64,000 bases of DNA from Bacteroides zoogleoformans (GTDB lineage Bacteria; Bacteroidota; Bacteroidia; Bacteroidales; Bacteroidaceae), in assembly GCF_002998435.1 (NCBI RefSeq), contig NZ_CP027231.1, forward strand, positions 496,001-560,000, in the 5' to 3' direction. A program made the translations under genes and the position numbers. How positions within the stretch are numbered: the stretch's first letter is position 1; each line of letters starts with the position of its first letter. The notes under the pieces were generated by a model. That model ran no database searches. It saw only the letters and a program-made list of their open reading frames with translations, and had not been told where the DNA came from. This document shows positions 45,902 through 55,065 of this stretch, piece after piece.

Positions 45902-47068
45902 TTTACCCCAGTTCGGGATAATCCTTTTTGTTAAATATAAGTTTTAGTGTCTTCGGCTAGGTACACAAGAAGCTCTCCGTTCATGGGACATGGACGGTTA
46001 TGCTGAAAATGTTTTCTTATTAAAAATGCGTTGCGCTTAAAAAAGGCTCAACTGTTTGGTGTTCTCGATGGTGTATCCACCAAGGGCTTTGGGTTTGTTC
46101 CCAAAGAAGCAGTATGCTCCCAATGCGGAAATGATATTCATGATGAAATTCGCAAGGGCCCTGTGGCGTGAATGCACTAATTGCGCAGTGTTTTTCAGCA
46201 TGTCGTTGATGGTTTCAATGATGTGTCTTTTGCGCAGCATCATCCTGTCATAAAAAGGCATCAGTTTGTTCTTCATGTTCACCCTTAGCCCAGTGACCAG
46301 TTGTATGCCATCCTCGAAAAGGAAGTCAAAGAGCTTTTTCGAGATGTAGTCTTTGTCGGCAAAGAGCTTGCCGTACAGTCGTTTAGCCAACACCTCAAAC
46401 ACATTTGGATCCTTGTCGCTGACATTTGCGCCAGTGAGGACAAACGCAATAATCTCGCCTCTGTCATTGCAAGCCAGATGGAGTTTGAATCCATGGCACC
46501 AGCCCATGGTTCCCTTGCCATCATCCGTTGCAATGCCCTTGAACACCTTGTTGGCATACCGCCTAAGATTGTGGCACACGGGTATCATGGTGGAGTCCAC
46601 AAATGTAATGCCCGTGCATCTGCCGAATACTTGGAGGTTCAGGAAGAACATCAGGGGGAAGAACACACGGCTCTCGAGTTCCACGAAACGGTTGTAAGAC
46701 ACCGCGTCAGGGAAAAACGACTTCAACATACCCTTGATGAAGAACAGATAATAGTGTTTGAAGTTGCGGAACGAACCGAAATGGAAATAGAGCAGAATGG
46801 TCATGATTTCGCTGTCAGACATGGATGCCTTGCGTCTTCTGCGCTTCACTCCGGCCTCACCCAAAAGCAGTTTTCCCGCATTTTCTGACTTAAATTGTTT
46901 GCAGAAATCATCAATAACACAAAATAAAGCAGTAACTTTGTAATCGGTAGTCTTAATCATGATGTTTGTAGCTAATTGATTATCACTTATAAAGGTACAA
47001 AATCTTGATTAGACTACCAACTTTTTCTCTTACTATTTTTCGACTTTCTTATCCCGAACTGGGGTAAA
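45902..47068 (-). mobile_element. IS982 family insertion sequence (copy 1, intact transposase)
   Basis: Bounded by perfect 20-bp inverted repeats at 45902-45921 and 47049-47068 (core ACCCCAGTTCGGGATAA). Length about 1.17 kb, normal for IS982. No clear target duplication was found in the flanks. It lies 18 bases from the next IS. Confidence 0.9.
46037..46960 (-). CDS. IS982 family transposase
   Basis: 307 residues, full length for the family. SDSEIMTILLYFHFGSFRNFKHYYLF, TGITFVDSTMIPVCHN (first catalytic Asp), MGWCHGFKLHLACND, LFADKDYISKKLF (second Asp) and RHIIETINDMLKNTAQLVHSRHRA in outline (Glu) give the DDE triad and the IS982 signature. Encoded between the two inverted repeats, reading away from mnmE's strand. 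Related to, but not the same as, the broken copy at 49754. Confidence 0.95.
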   Translation of the reverse strand: MIKTTDYKVTALFCVIDDFCKQFKSENAGKLLLGEAGVKRRRRKASMSDSEIMTILLYFHFGSFRNFKHYYLFFIKGMLKSFFPDAVSYNRFVELESRVFFPLMFFLNLQVFGRCTGITFVDSTMIPVCHNLRRYANKVFKGIATDDGKGTMGWCHGFKLHLACNDRGEIIAFVLTGANVSDKDPNVFEVLAKRLYGKLFADKDYISKKLFDFLFEDGIQLVTGLRVNMKNKLMPFYDRMMLRKRHIIETINDMLKNTAQLVHSRHRALANFIMNIISALGAYCFFGNKPKALGGYTIENTKQLSLF

Positions 47069-47086
47069 TCAATAAATCATTTTTTA

Positions 47087-47991
47087 AGAAACTGTTTAAA
47101 AATTATTCGTAATATTTATTAAGCATGATTTTACAGAAAGCTAACTGCACCATCACCACAGCTGTTTCCGCATAGTACTCGTAGTCAATAGTAAGCCTTC
47201 TAAAATTCTCAAGCCATGCAAAACTTCTTTCCACAATCCAGCGTTTGGGTAAAACATGAAATTTCGATGGGCATTCATCAGGTCGTAAAACAACCTCTAA
47301 TTCCCATCCAAATTTATCTATTATCCAATCAGCAAGGCCTCCCCTATATCCTCCATCAGCGAGGATTTTAACCAAACATGGAAATTTGAATGCAAGTTTA
47401 TCAATAACTTGCAGGGCACCCTTGCTATCATGAATATTAGCTTCATGAACTGCAATTGACATTGGAAGTCCAAGAGTATCAACGATTACATGCAGTCTTC
47501 TCCCTTTAATCTTTTTGTTGCCATCAATGCCTCTATCAGAATCAACATGATGAGAAGTCTTTACACTTCTGGAGTCTATAATTCCTAAACTTGGACTTTC
47601 ATTCTTTCCTAGTTGTTTGCGCACATTCGCATGAATGATGCCTAGTAAATCTTCAATTACACCTTCATTTTTCCATTTATTGAAATAGTAGTATACACTC
47701 TGCCAAGGTGCAAAATTACTAGGGAGCATATGCCATTGACAGCCTGTTTTGAGCAAGTAGAGAATAGCATCAAAAATACCACGAATAGAATATTTCCTTC
47801 TTCTCTTGTGTGTATTTACTATTTTTTTTATAAATTGCCACTGTTTATCAGTGAGGTTGGTTGAATATTGTTCCATAACTTAATGCCTTTGCAACCATAA
47901 AGTTATAAATAATATATCAATCAACCAACTGATATTCAATATAATAAACGTATATATAGTAATTATCTTAATTCATTTTTAAACAGCTTCT
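47087..47991 (-). mobile_element. IS5 family insertion sequence abutting sdaA
   Basis: Imperfect 17-bp inverted repeats, AGAAACTGTTTAAAAAT at 47087-47103 and its complement with one mismatch at 47975-47991. Length 905 bp. Its right end is 12 bases from the sdaA start codon. A target duplication could not be settled. Confidence 0.85.
47103..47876 (-). CDS. IS5 family transposase
   Basis: 257 residues. N-terminal LTDKQWQFIKKIV, then YLLKTGCQWHMLPSNFAPWQSVYYYFNKW, a helix-turn-helix-like DUF4096 region typical of IS5. The catalytic parts are LGIIDSRSVKTSHHVDSDRGIDGNKKIKGRRLHVIVDT (in outline, first Asp), KILADGGYRGG (second Asp) and WIVERSFAWLENFRRL (Glu). It appears intact and reads towards the IS982 copy. 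Confidence 0.94.
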   Translation of the reverse strand: MEQYSTNLTDKQWQFIKKIVNTHKRRRKYSIRGIFDAILYLLKTGCQWHMLPSNFAPWQSVYYYFNKWKNEGVIEDLLGIIHANVRKQLGKNESPSLGIIDSRSVKTSHHVDSDRGIDGNKKIKGRRLHVIVDTLGLPMSIAVHEANIHDSKGALQVIDKLAFKFPCLVKILADGGYRGGLADWIIDKFGWELEVVLRPDECPSKFHVLPKRWIVERSFAWLENFRRLTIDYEYYAETAVVMVQLAFCKIMLNKYYE

Positions 47992-48003
47992 AAATATATC
48001 ATA

Positions 48004-49215
48004 ATGAAATCAATCAAGGAATTATATCGCATCGGTACCGGTCCGTCCAGCAGCCACACCATGGGACCTCGTAAGGCTGCTGAAATTTTTCTGAGCAAGC
48101 ATCCGGAAGCAACCTCATTTAAAGTAACCTTGTATGGTAGCCTTGCAGCTACAGGCAAAGGACACATGACAAATGTTGCTATCACTGAAACACTGCAATC
48201 GGCAGCACCGGTTGAGATTATTTGGGAACCTAAAATATTTCTTCCTTTCCACCCCAATGGTATGAAGTTCGTATCTTTGGATAATGAAGGAAAGGAAACA
48301 GATCAATGGACTGTCTTCAGTGTTGGTGGCGGTGCTTTGGCAGAAGAGAGTGAGGGGGCCTCATCCATAAATACTCCGGATGTATATGAAATGTCCAAAA
48401 TGACTGAGATTCTTCAGTGGTGCGGACGTACGGGAAAGAACTATTGGGAATATGTCAAGGAGTGCGAAGAAAGTGATATTTGGGATTATCTGCGAGAAGT
48501 GTGGAAGACCATGCAGGCTGCTGTGAAACGCGGATTGGAGCAAGAAGGAGTATTGCCCGGCTCGCTGAATTTGCGTCGAAAAGCGTCTACCTATTATATA
48601 CGCGCCAGTGGATACAAGCAGTCACTTCAATCACGTGGACTGGTGTTTTCCTACGCATTGGCTGTAAGTGAAGAGAATGCATCAGGAGGTATTATTGTCA
48701 CTGCGCCGACTTGCGGATCATGTGGTGTAGTTCCGGCCGTACTTTATCATCTGGCAAAAAGCCGTGACTTCAGCGACATACGCATATTGCGCGCTCTTGC
48801 TACAGCCGGATTGGTAGGAAATATTGTAAAAACCAATGCTTCTATATCGGGGGCTGAAGCCGGATGCCAGGCAGAAGTGGGTGTAGCATGCTCCATGGCT
48901 TCGGCTGCTGCCAATCAATTGTTCGGAGGAAGTCCGTCGCAAATAGAGTATGCTGCGGAAATGGGTTTGGAACATCATTTAGGAATGACGTGCGACCCTG
49001 TGTGTGGTCTGGTACAAATTCCGTGTATCGAACGCAATGCCTACGCCGCCGCACGTGCTTTGGATGCCAACCTCTACTCTTCGTTTACCGATGGCATGCA
49101 TCGTGTGTCGTTCGACAAGGTAGTGGCTGTGATGAAAGAAACCGGCAATGATTTGCCCTCACCATACAAGGAGACTAGCGAAGGAGGCCTGGCAAAGGAT
49201 TATAATCCAATGTAA
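48004..49215 (+). CDS. sdaA: L-serine ammonia-lyase, iron-sulfur dependent
   Basis: 403 residues in one chain joining the beta-type N-terminal and alpha-type C-terminal domains. It deaminates L-serine to pyruvate and ammonia with an oxygen-sensitive [4Fe-4S] cluster. RIGTGPSSSHTMGPRKAAEIF at the start and TAPTCGSCGVVPAVLYHL, MTCDPVCGLVQIPCIERN (cluster cysteines) are diagnostic. The IS5 right end lies only 12 bases before the ATG, so the native promoter has been separated or replaced. The nearest plus-strand near-match, TGCCTTTG at 47884, is inside the IS. Confidence 0.95.
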   Translation: MKSIKELYRIGTGPSSSHTMGPRKAAEIFLSKHPEATSFKVTLYGSLAATGKGHMTNVAITETLQSAAPVEIIWEPKIFLPFHPNGMKFVSLDNEGKETDQWTVFSVGGGALAEESEGASSINTPDVYEMSKMTEILQWCGRTGKNYWEYVKECEESDIWDYLREVWKTMQAAVKRGLEQEGVLPGSLNLRRKASTYYIRASGYKQSLQSRGLVFSYALAVSEENASGGIIVTAPTCGSCGVVPAVLYHLAKSRDFSDIRILRALATAGLVGNIVKTNASISGAEAGCQAEVGVACSMASAAANQLFGGSPSQIEYAAEMGLEHHLGMTCDPVCGLVQIPCIERNAYAAARALDANLYSSFTDGMHRVSFDKVVAVMKETGNDLPSPYKETSEGGLAKDYNPM

Positions 49216-49324
49216 AAGAAATACTACTAAAATATCTTCTAAGAAAATAGGGTAGATTCCAATAGCAAATGCAAATTTATATGAGTAAGTTGTAAAACTC
49301 TTGTTTTGGTGTAGAGAAATTAAG

Positions 49325-49612
49325 TTTTGATGTGCTGCAGCCTGTGCCGACAACTCTTGTAGAGTTCGCTTCCGCAGGAACGGTCGAAGTGGATGTAGCT
49401 GTAAATGGTTTCGACGCAGACGCACGCTTTTCCCTTACGCAGCATCCATTCCCGGATTTGCTCGGGCGACCATTGCTCATTAACTATGAATGCGATGATT
49501 TCTTTCGCATCTCGAGACTGAATTTACGATGTTTGCGCATCTGTCGTTTACGTTCATCGCACTGCTTTTGGGCAACGCCGTAATGGTAATGGTGCCGTCC
49601 TTGGTTACGTTT
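49325..49612 (-). pseudogene. IS30 family transposase remnant, middle part
   Basis: On the minus strand, from 49612: KRNQGRHHYHYGVAQKQCD, then RKHRKFSLEMRK, a one-base frameshift near 49500, then IIAFIVNEQWSPEQIREWM and ETIYSYIHFDRSCGSELY ending at a stop. NEQWSPEQI and the neighbouring residues are typical of IS30. The DDE catalytic part is absent. The N-terminal part is on the other side of an IS982 copy (50791-50884). Confidence 0.8.
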
Positions 49613-50790
49613 TAACCTGAGTTCGGGATAAGCCAGGCTGTTAATCCCATCTTTGTCCAGTTCTCTGGTAGGGACATGACACATCTGCCATCCAAACTCC
49701 TTGGATGTCTCTCAGAAGCAACCTGCAAAAAGGTTGTTGGTTCGACAGACAACTTACCGTATAACGGCAAGCCGTCCATCAACATTCTCAATGCAGTAGT
49801 CAATGTTGATGGACGGTTTCTTTTCGAAGAAGCTGTAAGCTGCCAAAACGGAAAGGACGTTCATGGCAAAGTTGAACACGCTGCGATGTCGCGAGTGCAC
49901 AAGTTGGGCTACGTTTTTAAGCTCGTCGTTGATGGTCTCAATGACAGACCTTTTGCGCAGCAGTATCTTGTCATATAGTGGCATGAGTTTGTTTTTCATG
50001 TTACACTTCAGGCCCGTTACCATTTCGACACCATCGTTGAAAAGCCTTTCAAACAATCCCTGAGATATGTATCCCTTGTCTGCGAACAATTTCCCAAACA
50101 CGTTGTCTATCAATCTGTTGAACACATCAGGGTTTCTGTCGTCAACATTCGCCTTAGTGAGCATGAAATTGAGCAACTCGCCTCGCTCATTGCATATGAG
50201 GTGTAGCTTGAAGCCGAAATACCACCCCATGGTGTTCTTGCCCACCTCAGCATAACCACGAAACACCTTGTTCCTTTTTATGAGTTTGTTGTGGCATACA
50301 GGGACGCACGTGCTGTCAATGAAGCTTATGCCCGTGCACCTCCCAAAACAAAACAGTTGGAGGAACAGCATCATCTCAACCGCAACTCTGGATTCAAGCT
50401 CAACAAAGCGGTTGTATGAAAGCTGACTTGGGAACAAATCACGCAAGTACACCTTGACATAAAAGAGGTAATAATGCTTGAAATTGCGGAAAGTGTTGAA
50501 GTGGAAACAGATGAGAATTGTCATGATCTCGGCACGGCTCATGCTCCATTGGCACTTACGGTGCTTGCGTCCGTCTGCCTCACAAATGGCCATACGGGAT
50601 CTCTCTCTTTGTCATATTCCTGGCAAAAATCATCGATAATACAGAAAATTCCAGTAATTTTGTTCTTGGTAATCTCCATAACTATAGTCTCCTTTGAATT
50701 TATAATTAATTGATTTACAACAATAAAGGTACTAGAAATTATTGAGATTACCAACTTTTAAGCAACGTTTCTTATCCCGAACTCAGGTTA
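49613..50790 (-). mobile_element. IS982 family insertion sequence (copy 2) inside an IS30 relic
   Basis: Perfect 20-bp inverted repeats at 49613-49632 and 50771-50790 (core AACCTGAGTTCGGGATAAG), close in sequence to those of copy 1. It interrupts the IS30 transposase between the residues YREL and KRN. Confidence 0.9.
49754..50679 (-). pseudogene. IS982 transposase broken by a GA dinucleotide expansion
   Basis: The N-terminus MEITKNKITGIFCIIDDFCQEYDKER starts at 50679 (in outline) and the rest, from ADGRKHRKCQWSMSRAEIM, is in another frame. The break is at a (GA)4 tract, 50600-50607. Removing one GA restores a continuous frame of 307 codons, exactly the length of the intact copy at 46037. The DDE-type segments (TGISFIDSTCVPVCHN, LFADKGYISQGLF, KRSVIETINDELKNVAQLVHSRHRS in outline) are all present downstream. 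Confidence 0.85.
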
Positions 50791-50884
50791 TTAACTCGCG
50801 GTAAACAGTGCTGTAATGCACATTTATCGTATCTGCAACACGGCTTTTAAACTTTGATTTATGTGCATAATCCCCCTTACCCAT
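50791..50884 (-). pseudogene. IS30 family transposase remnant, N-terminal part
   Basis: From the ATG at 50884 on the minus strand: MGKGDYAHKSKFKSRVADT and INVHYSTVYREL, a helix-turn-helix ending in the IS30-typical STVYREL, cut by the IS982 end. It continues in frame as KRNQG on the far side of the IS at 49612. Confidence 0.75.
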
Positions 50885-50957
50885 ATCTGTATGATGTGGG
50901 TGCAAATATGATTATTGATAATCAATCTGTTATGTATATTTCAAAACTAAATTTATT

Positions 50958-52088
50958 TCATTTTTGAGCTAAAAGATGTAGCACTTTGGTTAAGTTTAGC
51001 GATAATTCTCTGACGATTTCAGCCGTTCCTTTGATTTTGTCAGCGACTTTCTTCCTTTTGTTTTTCCAGATAGCCAATATTGCCAACATCATTCTCTGGA
51101 TTGTATCAAGGGTTCTGGCCGCTCTTCCGGTTTTACGCTTTATGCTGTCCTGCCGTAGGTTGTAGTCCAAGTCCCAGTGCATACTCTCAATCGACCAGTG
51201 TTGCCTGGTTATCAGGCCTAATTGTTTGGCTGTACCGTCAAGGCTTGAGATGTAAAGTCTCTGTTCGGACGCACAGTGACCGCCGGATTTCTTTTCCGCA
51301 CTTGTAAGCATCTCTATGACAGTCAGCCTTCCGTTCCATTTCTCCCGGTCTGCGATAAGTCCTTCCCCACGGTATATGCGACAGATTCTCAATTCAATCC
51401 TGCCATGCTCAAGACTGGGGCCTTCCGTGTAAACATCTGACGGTGTGGCTGTCTTGATTTTATCCTCAAGTACGTAACGCAGGGATTTTTGGTTTGCTTT
51501 AAGCTCGATGACAAAGTCTCCTCCCTTTTCCCTGATCTTGTCTATGATTGATTTCTGGAAAGACATTGCATCAGCGGTGACGATGCAGCCGGAGATCTCT
51601 ATTTTATCCACTAATCTGGGAACCGATTTAATCTCGTTGCTCTTCTTCTCGCATGCATCCGTAGCGAGAGTAATCCCGGAATTGAGTGAATAGGCTGATA
51701 CTATATCCGGATTACGTCCGTTTTCATGCACGGTGCCTCTCATGGCTTTACCGTCCACACAAATAATCTCAGCCTCCTTGTTGGGGAGTTCCTTGCGGAA
51801 GGAATCGACGAACGCGGACATACGACAAGCCATCGCTTCATCATCTATGCTTTTGAACACACGACATAGCGTGGCCTCTGACGGCAAGCCGCCCAGCAGG
51901 ATACCCATTGAGTGAAAGCGTTTCAAATATCGTTTGCCAAACCCGATTATCTCGGCTCTGGTGATACACTTGCTGAGCCTGCCCAATATGACAAGCATAA
52001 GTATGTCTTCAAGTTTATGCTTGAAATTGCCTTTCCCGGTTCTACGGTATTCAGGTACTGAAGTTACGAACTCCCTCAGATGTTTCAT
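50958..52088 (-). CDS. ISAs1 family transposase
   Basis: 376 residues from the ATG at 52088 (MKHLREFVTSVPEYRRTGK), the usual ISAs1 length; a longer in-frame reading adds 43 residues of membrane-like sequence and is not favoured. Family features: DILMLVILGRLSKC, EIICVDGKAMRGTVH, VTADAMSFQKSIIDKI, GGDFVIELKANQKSL, and the C-terminal RQHWSIESMHWDLDYNLRQD motif. It seems intact. I could not identify the inverted repeats that would define the element ends. Confidence 0.92.
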   Translation of the reverse strand: MKHLREFVTSVPEYRRTGKGNFKHKLEDILMLVILGRLSKCITRAEIIGFGKRYLKRFHSMGILLGGLPSEATLCRVFKSIDDEAMACRMSAFVDSFRKELPNKEAEIICVDGKAMRGTVHENGRNPDIVSAYSLNSGITLATDACEKKSNEIKSVPRLVDKIEISGCIVTADAMSFQKSIIDKIREKGGDFVIELKANQKSLRYVLEDKIKTATPSDVYTEGPSLEHGRIELRICRIYRGEGLIADREKWNGRLTVIEMLTSAEKKSGGHCASEQRLYISSLDGTAKQLGLITRQHWSIESMHWDLDYNLRQDSIKRKTGRAARTLDTIQRMMLAILAIWKNKRKKVADKIKGTAEIVRELSLNLTKVLHLLAQK

Positions 52089-52405
52089 GGTGCTGCCACT
52101 CGGACAGCCAAAGTGTTTCTTTTTTACTATTATTAAATGCAAATACTTGTATATCAGATAAATAATGACTATTTTTGCTGCTGCAAAAATCAAGGTGGAA
52201 GACAAAATAGACATCACGTCGCTCTTGAAATCCGCCTATTAAAAAATCTTTTATATGATTAAAAAGAAACACCGAAGACGGTGCTTCGGCATCGTTATGT
52301 GCGAAAATAACGCTGTTTCCCGGAACTACAAGTGTTTTTAAATGAAAAAGCCGTGTATGTGCAATGTCTTTACCGACATTCTCTTTTTCAGCAATACAAA
52401 AATAG
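52089..52405. other. Intergenic DNA between ISAs1 transposase and IS66
   Basis: No gene is supported. It presumably contains one end of the ISAs1 element. A small hairpin CCGAAG-ACGGTG-CTTCGG lies at 52272-52289. The last 8 bases (52398-52405) are the IS66 target duplication. Confidence 0.6.
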
Positions 52406-52490
52406 GTAAGCTTTCGAATAAATACACATTACCCCCCTTAGGGTTTGATTGTAGTTTTGTACTCGCGAAAACAATCAAACCCTAATTGTT

Positions 52491-52775
52491 ATGAACAGAT
52501 CCAAATTTGAAGAATTGGAATTGCAGGTTCAACAAAGCGCCCTGCCATTGAAGTTGTACCTGCAACAGGCAGGTGTAAGTTATTCAACCTATCATTACTG
52601 GCGTAAAAAATGTGCCGCAGAAACAGACAGTCTGAAACAGGAGTTGGCTCCCATCAGTTTCAAGCGCCCCACTGCAGAACTGACCTTGGGTGAACAGGTG
52701 CCGCATGGTGTAGCCCTGCTTTTCCCCCCAACGGTCTCCGTGCCCACTTCGGGAGCGGATCCGAGAAGCTGTTGA
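52491..52775 (+). CDS. tnpA: IS66 accessory protein TnpA, probably frameshifted at a C6 run
   Basis: The open frame has 94 codons: LPLKLYLQQAGVSYSTYHYWRKKC matches IS66 Orf1 (seen in part as SYSTYHYWRKK). At CCCCCC near 52729-52734 the reading leaves the family pattern. Dropping two C restores NGLRAHFGSGSEKLLMELL and a stop at 52816, a 107-residue protein of normal length overlapping tnpB. It may be a mutation or a slippery site used on purpose. Confidence 0.8.
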   Translation: MNRSKFEELELQVQQSALPLKLYLQQAGVSYSTYHYWRKKCAAETDSLKQELAPISFKRPTAELTLGEQVPHGVALLFPPTVSVPTSGADPRSC

Positions 52776-52802
52776 TGGAACTGCTAACCCATAGTCTCGA
52801 AG

Positions 52803-53177
52803 ATGCCCATGTTTAGCCTGAACGATACGATGCGCTACTTTCTGTGTCCCGGCAGGACAGATATGCGCAAGGGCATCAGTTCGCTGTGCGGACTGGTGCA
52901 TGAGAAGATGAAGAGCGAAGTGAGGAACGGTGACGTGTTCATCTTTGTCGGGTCCAGCCTCAATCTCATGAAACTGCTTCATGCGGAAGACGGCGGCATG
53001 GTGATGTACGTCAAACGGCTGGAGGCAGGTCGCTTCAAACTGCCGGAATACGATCCCGAATCAAACAGCTATCCCATGGAATGGCGTGACCTGGTAATGA
53101 TGGTTGAAGGCATTCAGGAGAATCCGCAGCAGAGGCTCCGGCGACTTAGGGCCGAGCGTAAAGAGTACCATGTATAA
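52803..53177 (+). CDS. tnpB: IS66 accessory protein TnpB
   Basis: 124 residues. The IS66 Orf2 family signature is clear: YFLCPGRTDMRKGISSLCGLV and DVFIFVGSSLNLMKLLHAEDGGMVMYVKRLE (in outline), then PMEWRDLVMMVEGI. Required with TnpA and TnpC for transposition, with an unknown mechanistic role. Its start lies within the corrected tnpA reading (14-base overlap), as is usual for these elements. Confidence 0.94.
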   Translation: MPMFSLNDTMRYFLCPGRTDMRKGISSLCGLVHEKMKSEVRNGDVFIFVGSSLNLMKLLHAEDGGMVMYVKRLEAGRFKLPEYDPESNSYPMEWRDLVMMVEGIQENPQQRLRRLRAERKEYHV

Positions 53178-53262
53178 CCTGTTTTTCTGAAACAAAAGTA
53201 GTGTTCCTATTGTGCAATCCGCTAATATTTAGTATCTTTACATCTATAAAAAGAGACAGACA

Positions 53263-54888
53263 ATGGATGAAAAAGATACATTACTCAAGACGATAGAAGG
53301 GCTGAATACCTCTGTTGCTTCATTGTCTGCCATCAACAAAAAACAGGCAGAGCAGAATGAAAAGCTGCAGGAACGTATCAAAGAGTTGACGGCTCAGGTC
53401 GCATGGCTGAACCGCCAGCTCTTTGGCCGTAAAGCAGAAAAGCTTCCTGTCTACGACCCCAACATGCCGGATCTCTTTGCGGATGAATTTGCCGGCCTGC
53501 AGCGAAAGGCCGAAGAAAAGCGTGACGAAGCGGTGGAGAAGATGGAAAAGGAGTCCGCCGAGGAGAAGAGACAGAAGCGGCAGAACCGAAAAATGATGGA
53601 AGATCTGCCTGTACTCGAAACCGAAGTGATTGAGCCGGATGGCGTGGACCTTTCCCTGTACCGCAGAATAGGCGAAGAGGTAACCCGTGTTGTCAAACAC
53701 AAACCGGGAATGCTCTATGTAAAGGAAATCATCCGTCCCAAATATGCGCTCAAGGACAACACGCGTCTTCCACCCGGGGGACAGAAAGGTGTGGAGATGG
53801 CTCCCATGCCGCTGATGCCCGTTGACAAGTGCATCGCCGACACCAGCCTGCTTGCCGAAATCCTCCTCCAGAAATACGAGTATCACGTTCCGTTCTACCG
53901 TCAGATACAGCAGTATCGCCACCTTGGCATGAAAGGACTGACGGAAAGCACGCTGGACGGATGGTTCAAGAAAACGGTAGAACTGCTGAAACCGCTGTAC
54001 GAAGCGCTAAAGCAGGAAGTCTTTTCCTGTGACTATGTGCAGGCGGATGAAACCACCGTTCCGGTCATCAACAAGGAAAAGCACAGGGCCGACAAGGAAT
54101 ACCTCTGGATGGTCAGGTCGGTCCTAGAAAAACTGGTCATCTTCCATTACGACGGGGGATCGCGGGCCGGAGCGGTCATCGAATCCCTGGCTAATCAGCA
54201 CCACTTCAAGGGTTACCTCCAATGCGACGGTTTTGCGGGTTATGAAACAGCCTTCAAGACCAACCCCGGTGTGCACCTGGTCAACTGTCTGGTACATATC
54301 CGCCGGCATTTTGAACAGGCGCTTGATGAAAATAGGGAAATGGCCGAATATGGGCTTACGCAGATACAGAAAGTCTATCAGATAGAGCATGGCTGCAATG
54401 ACGCAGGCTTGTCGTATGAAGAACGCAAGAACAAGCGTCAGGAACTGGCCCGTCCCATCCTGGAAGCCATGAAGGCATGGATGGAAGCGGAAGGTATCAA
54501 GTACAGCCCCAGGTCACAGGCCGGCAAAGCCATCACATATACCTATACCCGATGGAACAATATGATGCGGTGCCTGGAAGACGGACGTCTGCTATGGGAC
54601 AACAACCTGGCGGAAAATGTCATCCGCCCCATCACACTGGGACGAAAGAATTACCTCTTCTGCGGCAACCACGAGGCGGCCGTCAATATGTCTGTAATCT
54701 GTTCCCTGCTGGCTACTTGCAAAGCACACGATGTGAATCCGAGGGATTATCTGAATGACATCATTGCCCGAATGCCCTATCATAAGAAGGCCACACATGA
54801 GGAACTCATAAAGCTGCTTCCGCATCAATGGAAGTTGCAACATCCGGAGAGTGTGTTGACCAAACAGGCAACAGAATCCAGTAACTGA
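53263..54888 (+). CDS. tnpC: IS66 transposase TnpC
   Basis: 541 residues. Coiled-coil start with ELTAQVAWLNRQLFGRKAEKL, then the zinc-finger-like region reduced to HKPGMLYVKEIIRPKYA, and the DDE domain: YVQADETTVPVINKEK, LQCDGFAGYETAF, VNCLVHIRRHFEQAL and DNNLAENVIRPITLGRKNYLFCGNHEAA (in part). The C-terminal IS66_C segment CNLLATCKAHDVNPRDYL-like is present. It appears intact, so this element may be active. Confidence 0.95.
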   Translation: MDEKDTLLKTIEGLNTSVASLSAINKKQAEQNEKLQERIKELTAQVAWLNRQLFGRKAEKLPVYDPNMPDLFADEFAGLQRKAEEKRDEAVEKMEKESAEEKRQKRQNRKMMEDLPVLETEVIEPDGVDLSLYRRIGEEVTRVVKHKPGMLYVKEIIRPKYALKDNTRLPPGGQKGVEMAPMPLMPVDKCIADTSLLAEILLQKYEYHVPFYRQIQQYRHLGMKGLTESTLDGWFKKTVELLKPLYEALKQEVFSCDYVQADETTVPVINKEKHRADKEYLWMVRSVLEKLVIFHYDGGSRAGAVIESLANQHHFKGYLQCDGFAGYETAFKTNPGVHLVNCLVHIRRHFEQALDENREMAEYGLTQIQKVYQIEHGCNDAGLSYEERKNKRQELARPILEAMKAWMEAEGIKYSPRSQAGKAITYTYTRWNNMMRCLEDGRLLWDNNLAENVIRPITLGRKNYLFCGNHEAAVNMSVICSLLATCKAHDVNPRDYLNDIIARMPYHKKATHEELIKLLPHQWKLQHPESVLTKQATESSN

Positions 54889-54917
54889 CCCCCAGCTGCA
54901 AAATATAGGTTCAACAA

Positions 54918-54966
54918 AACAATAGCGACTGCAACTATTTGGTTTATAGTGACAGTCGCTATTGTT
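54918..54966 (+). other. 14-bp inverted repeat downstream of IS66 tnpC
   Basis: AACAATAGCGACTG (54918-54931) pairs with CAGTCGCTATTGTT (54953-54966), with a 21-base loop. There is no T-run; it may act as a weak terminator or protect the tnp transcript. Confidence 0.6.
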
Positions 54967-55065
54967 GTATAGAAAGGTTCAAAACCTGTAGTGCTTCGAA
55001 TGCTTACAAAAATAGTGTATCTTTCCTCTAAAAAGAAAAATCTCCATCTATTATATATCCATATT

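Larger units (their letters stand above)
52406..55007 (+). mobile_element. Complete IS66 family insertion sequence with 8-bp target duplication
   Basis: Ends carry inverted repeats GTAAGCTTTCGAA (52406-52418) and its complement with one mismatch at 54995-55007. Outside both ends is the same octamer AAAAATAG (52398-52405 and 55008-55015), the 8-bp target duplication expected for IS66. The element is 2602 bp and carries tnpA, tnpB and tnpC in order. Confidence 0.96.

Noticed and set aside
47069..47086. Target duplications for IS982 copy 1 and IS5
   Set aside because: No identical short repeats could be found on both sides by eye; only IS66 has a clear duplication.
50911..50930. TGATTAT-TG-ATAATCA inverted repeat as an element end
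   Set aside because: A plausible IS30 or ISAs1 terminal repeat, but no matching partner was found at the other end, so the element borders were not called.
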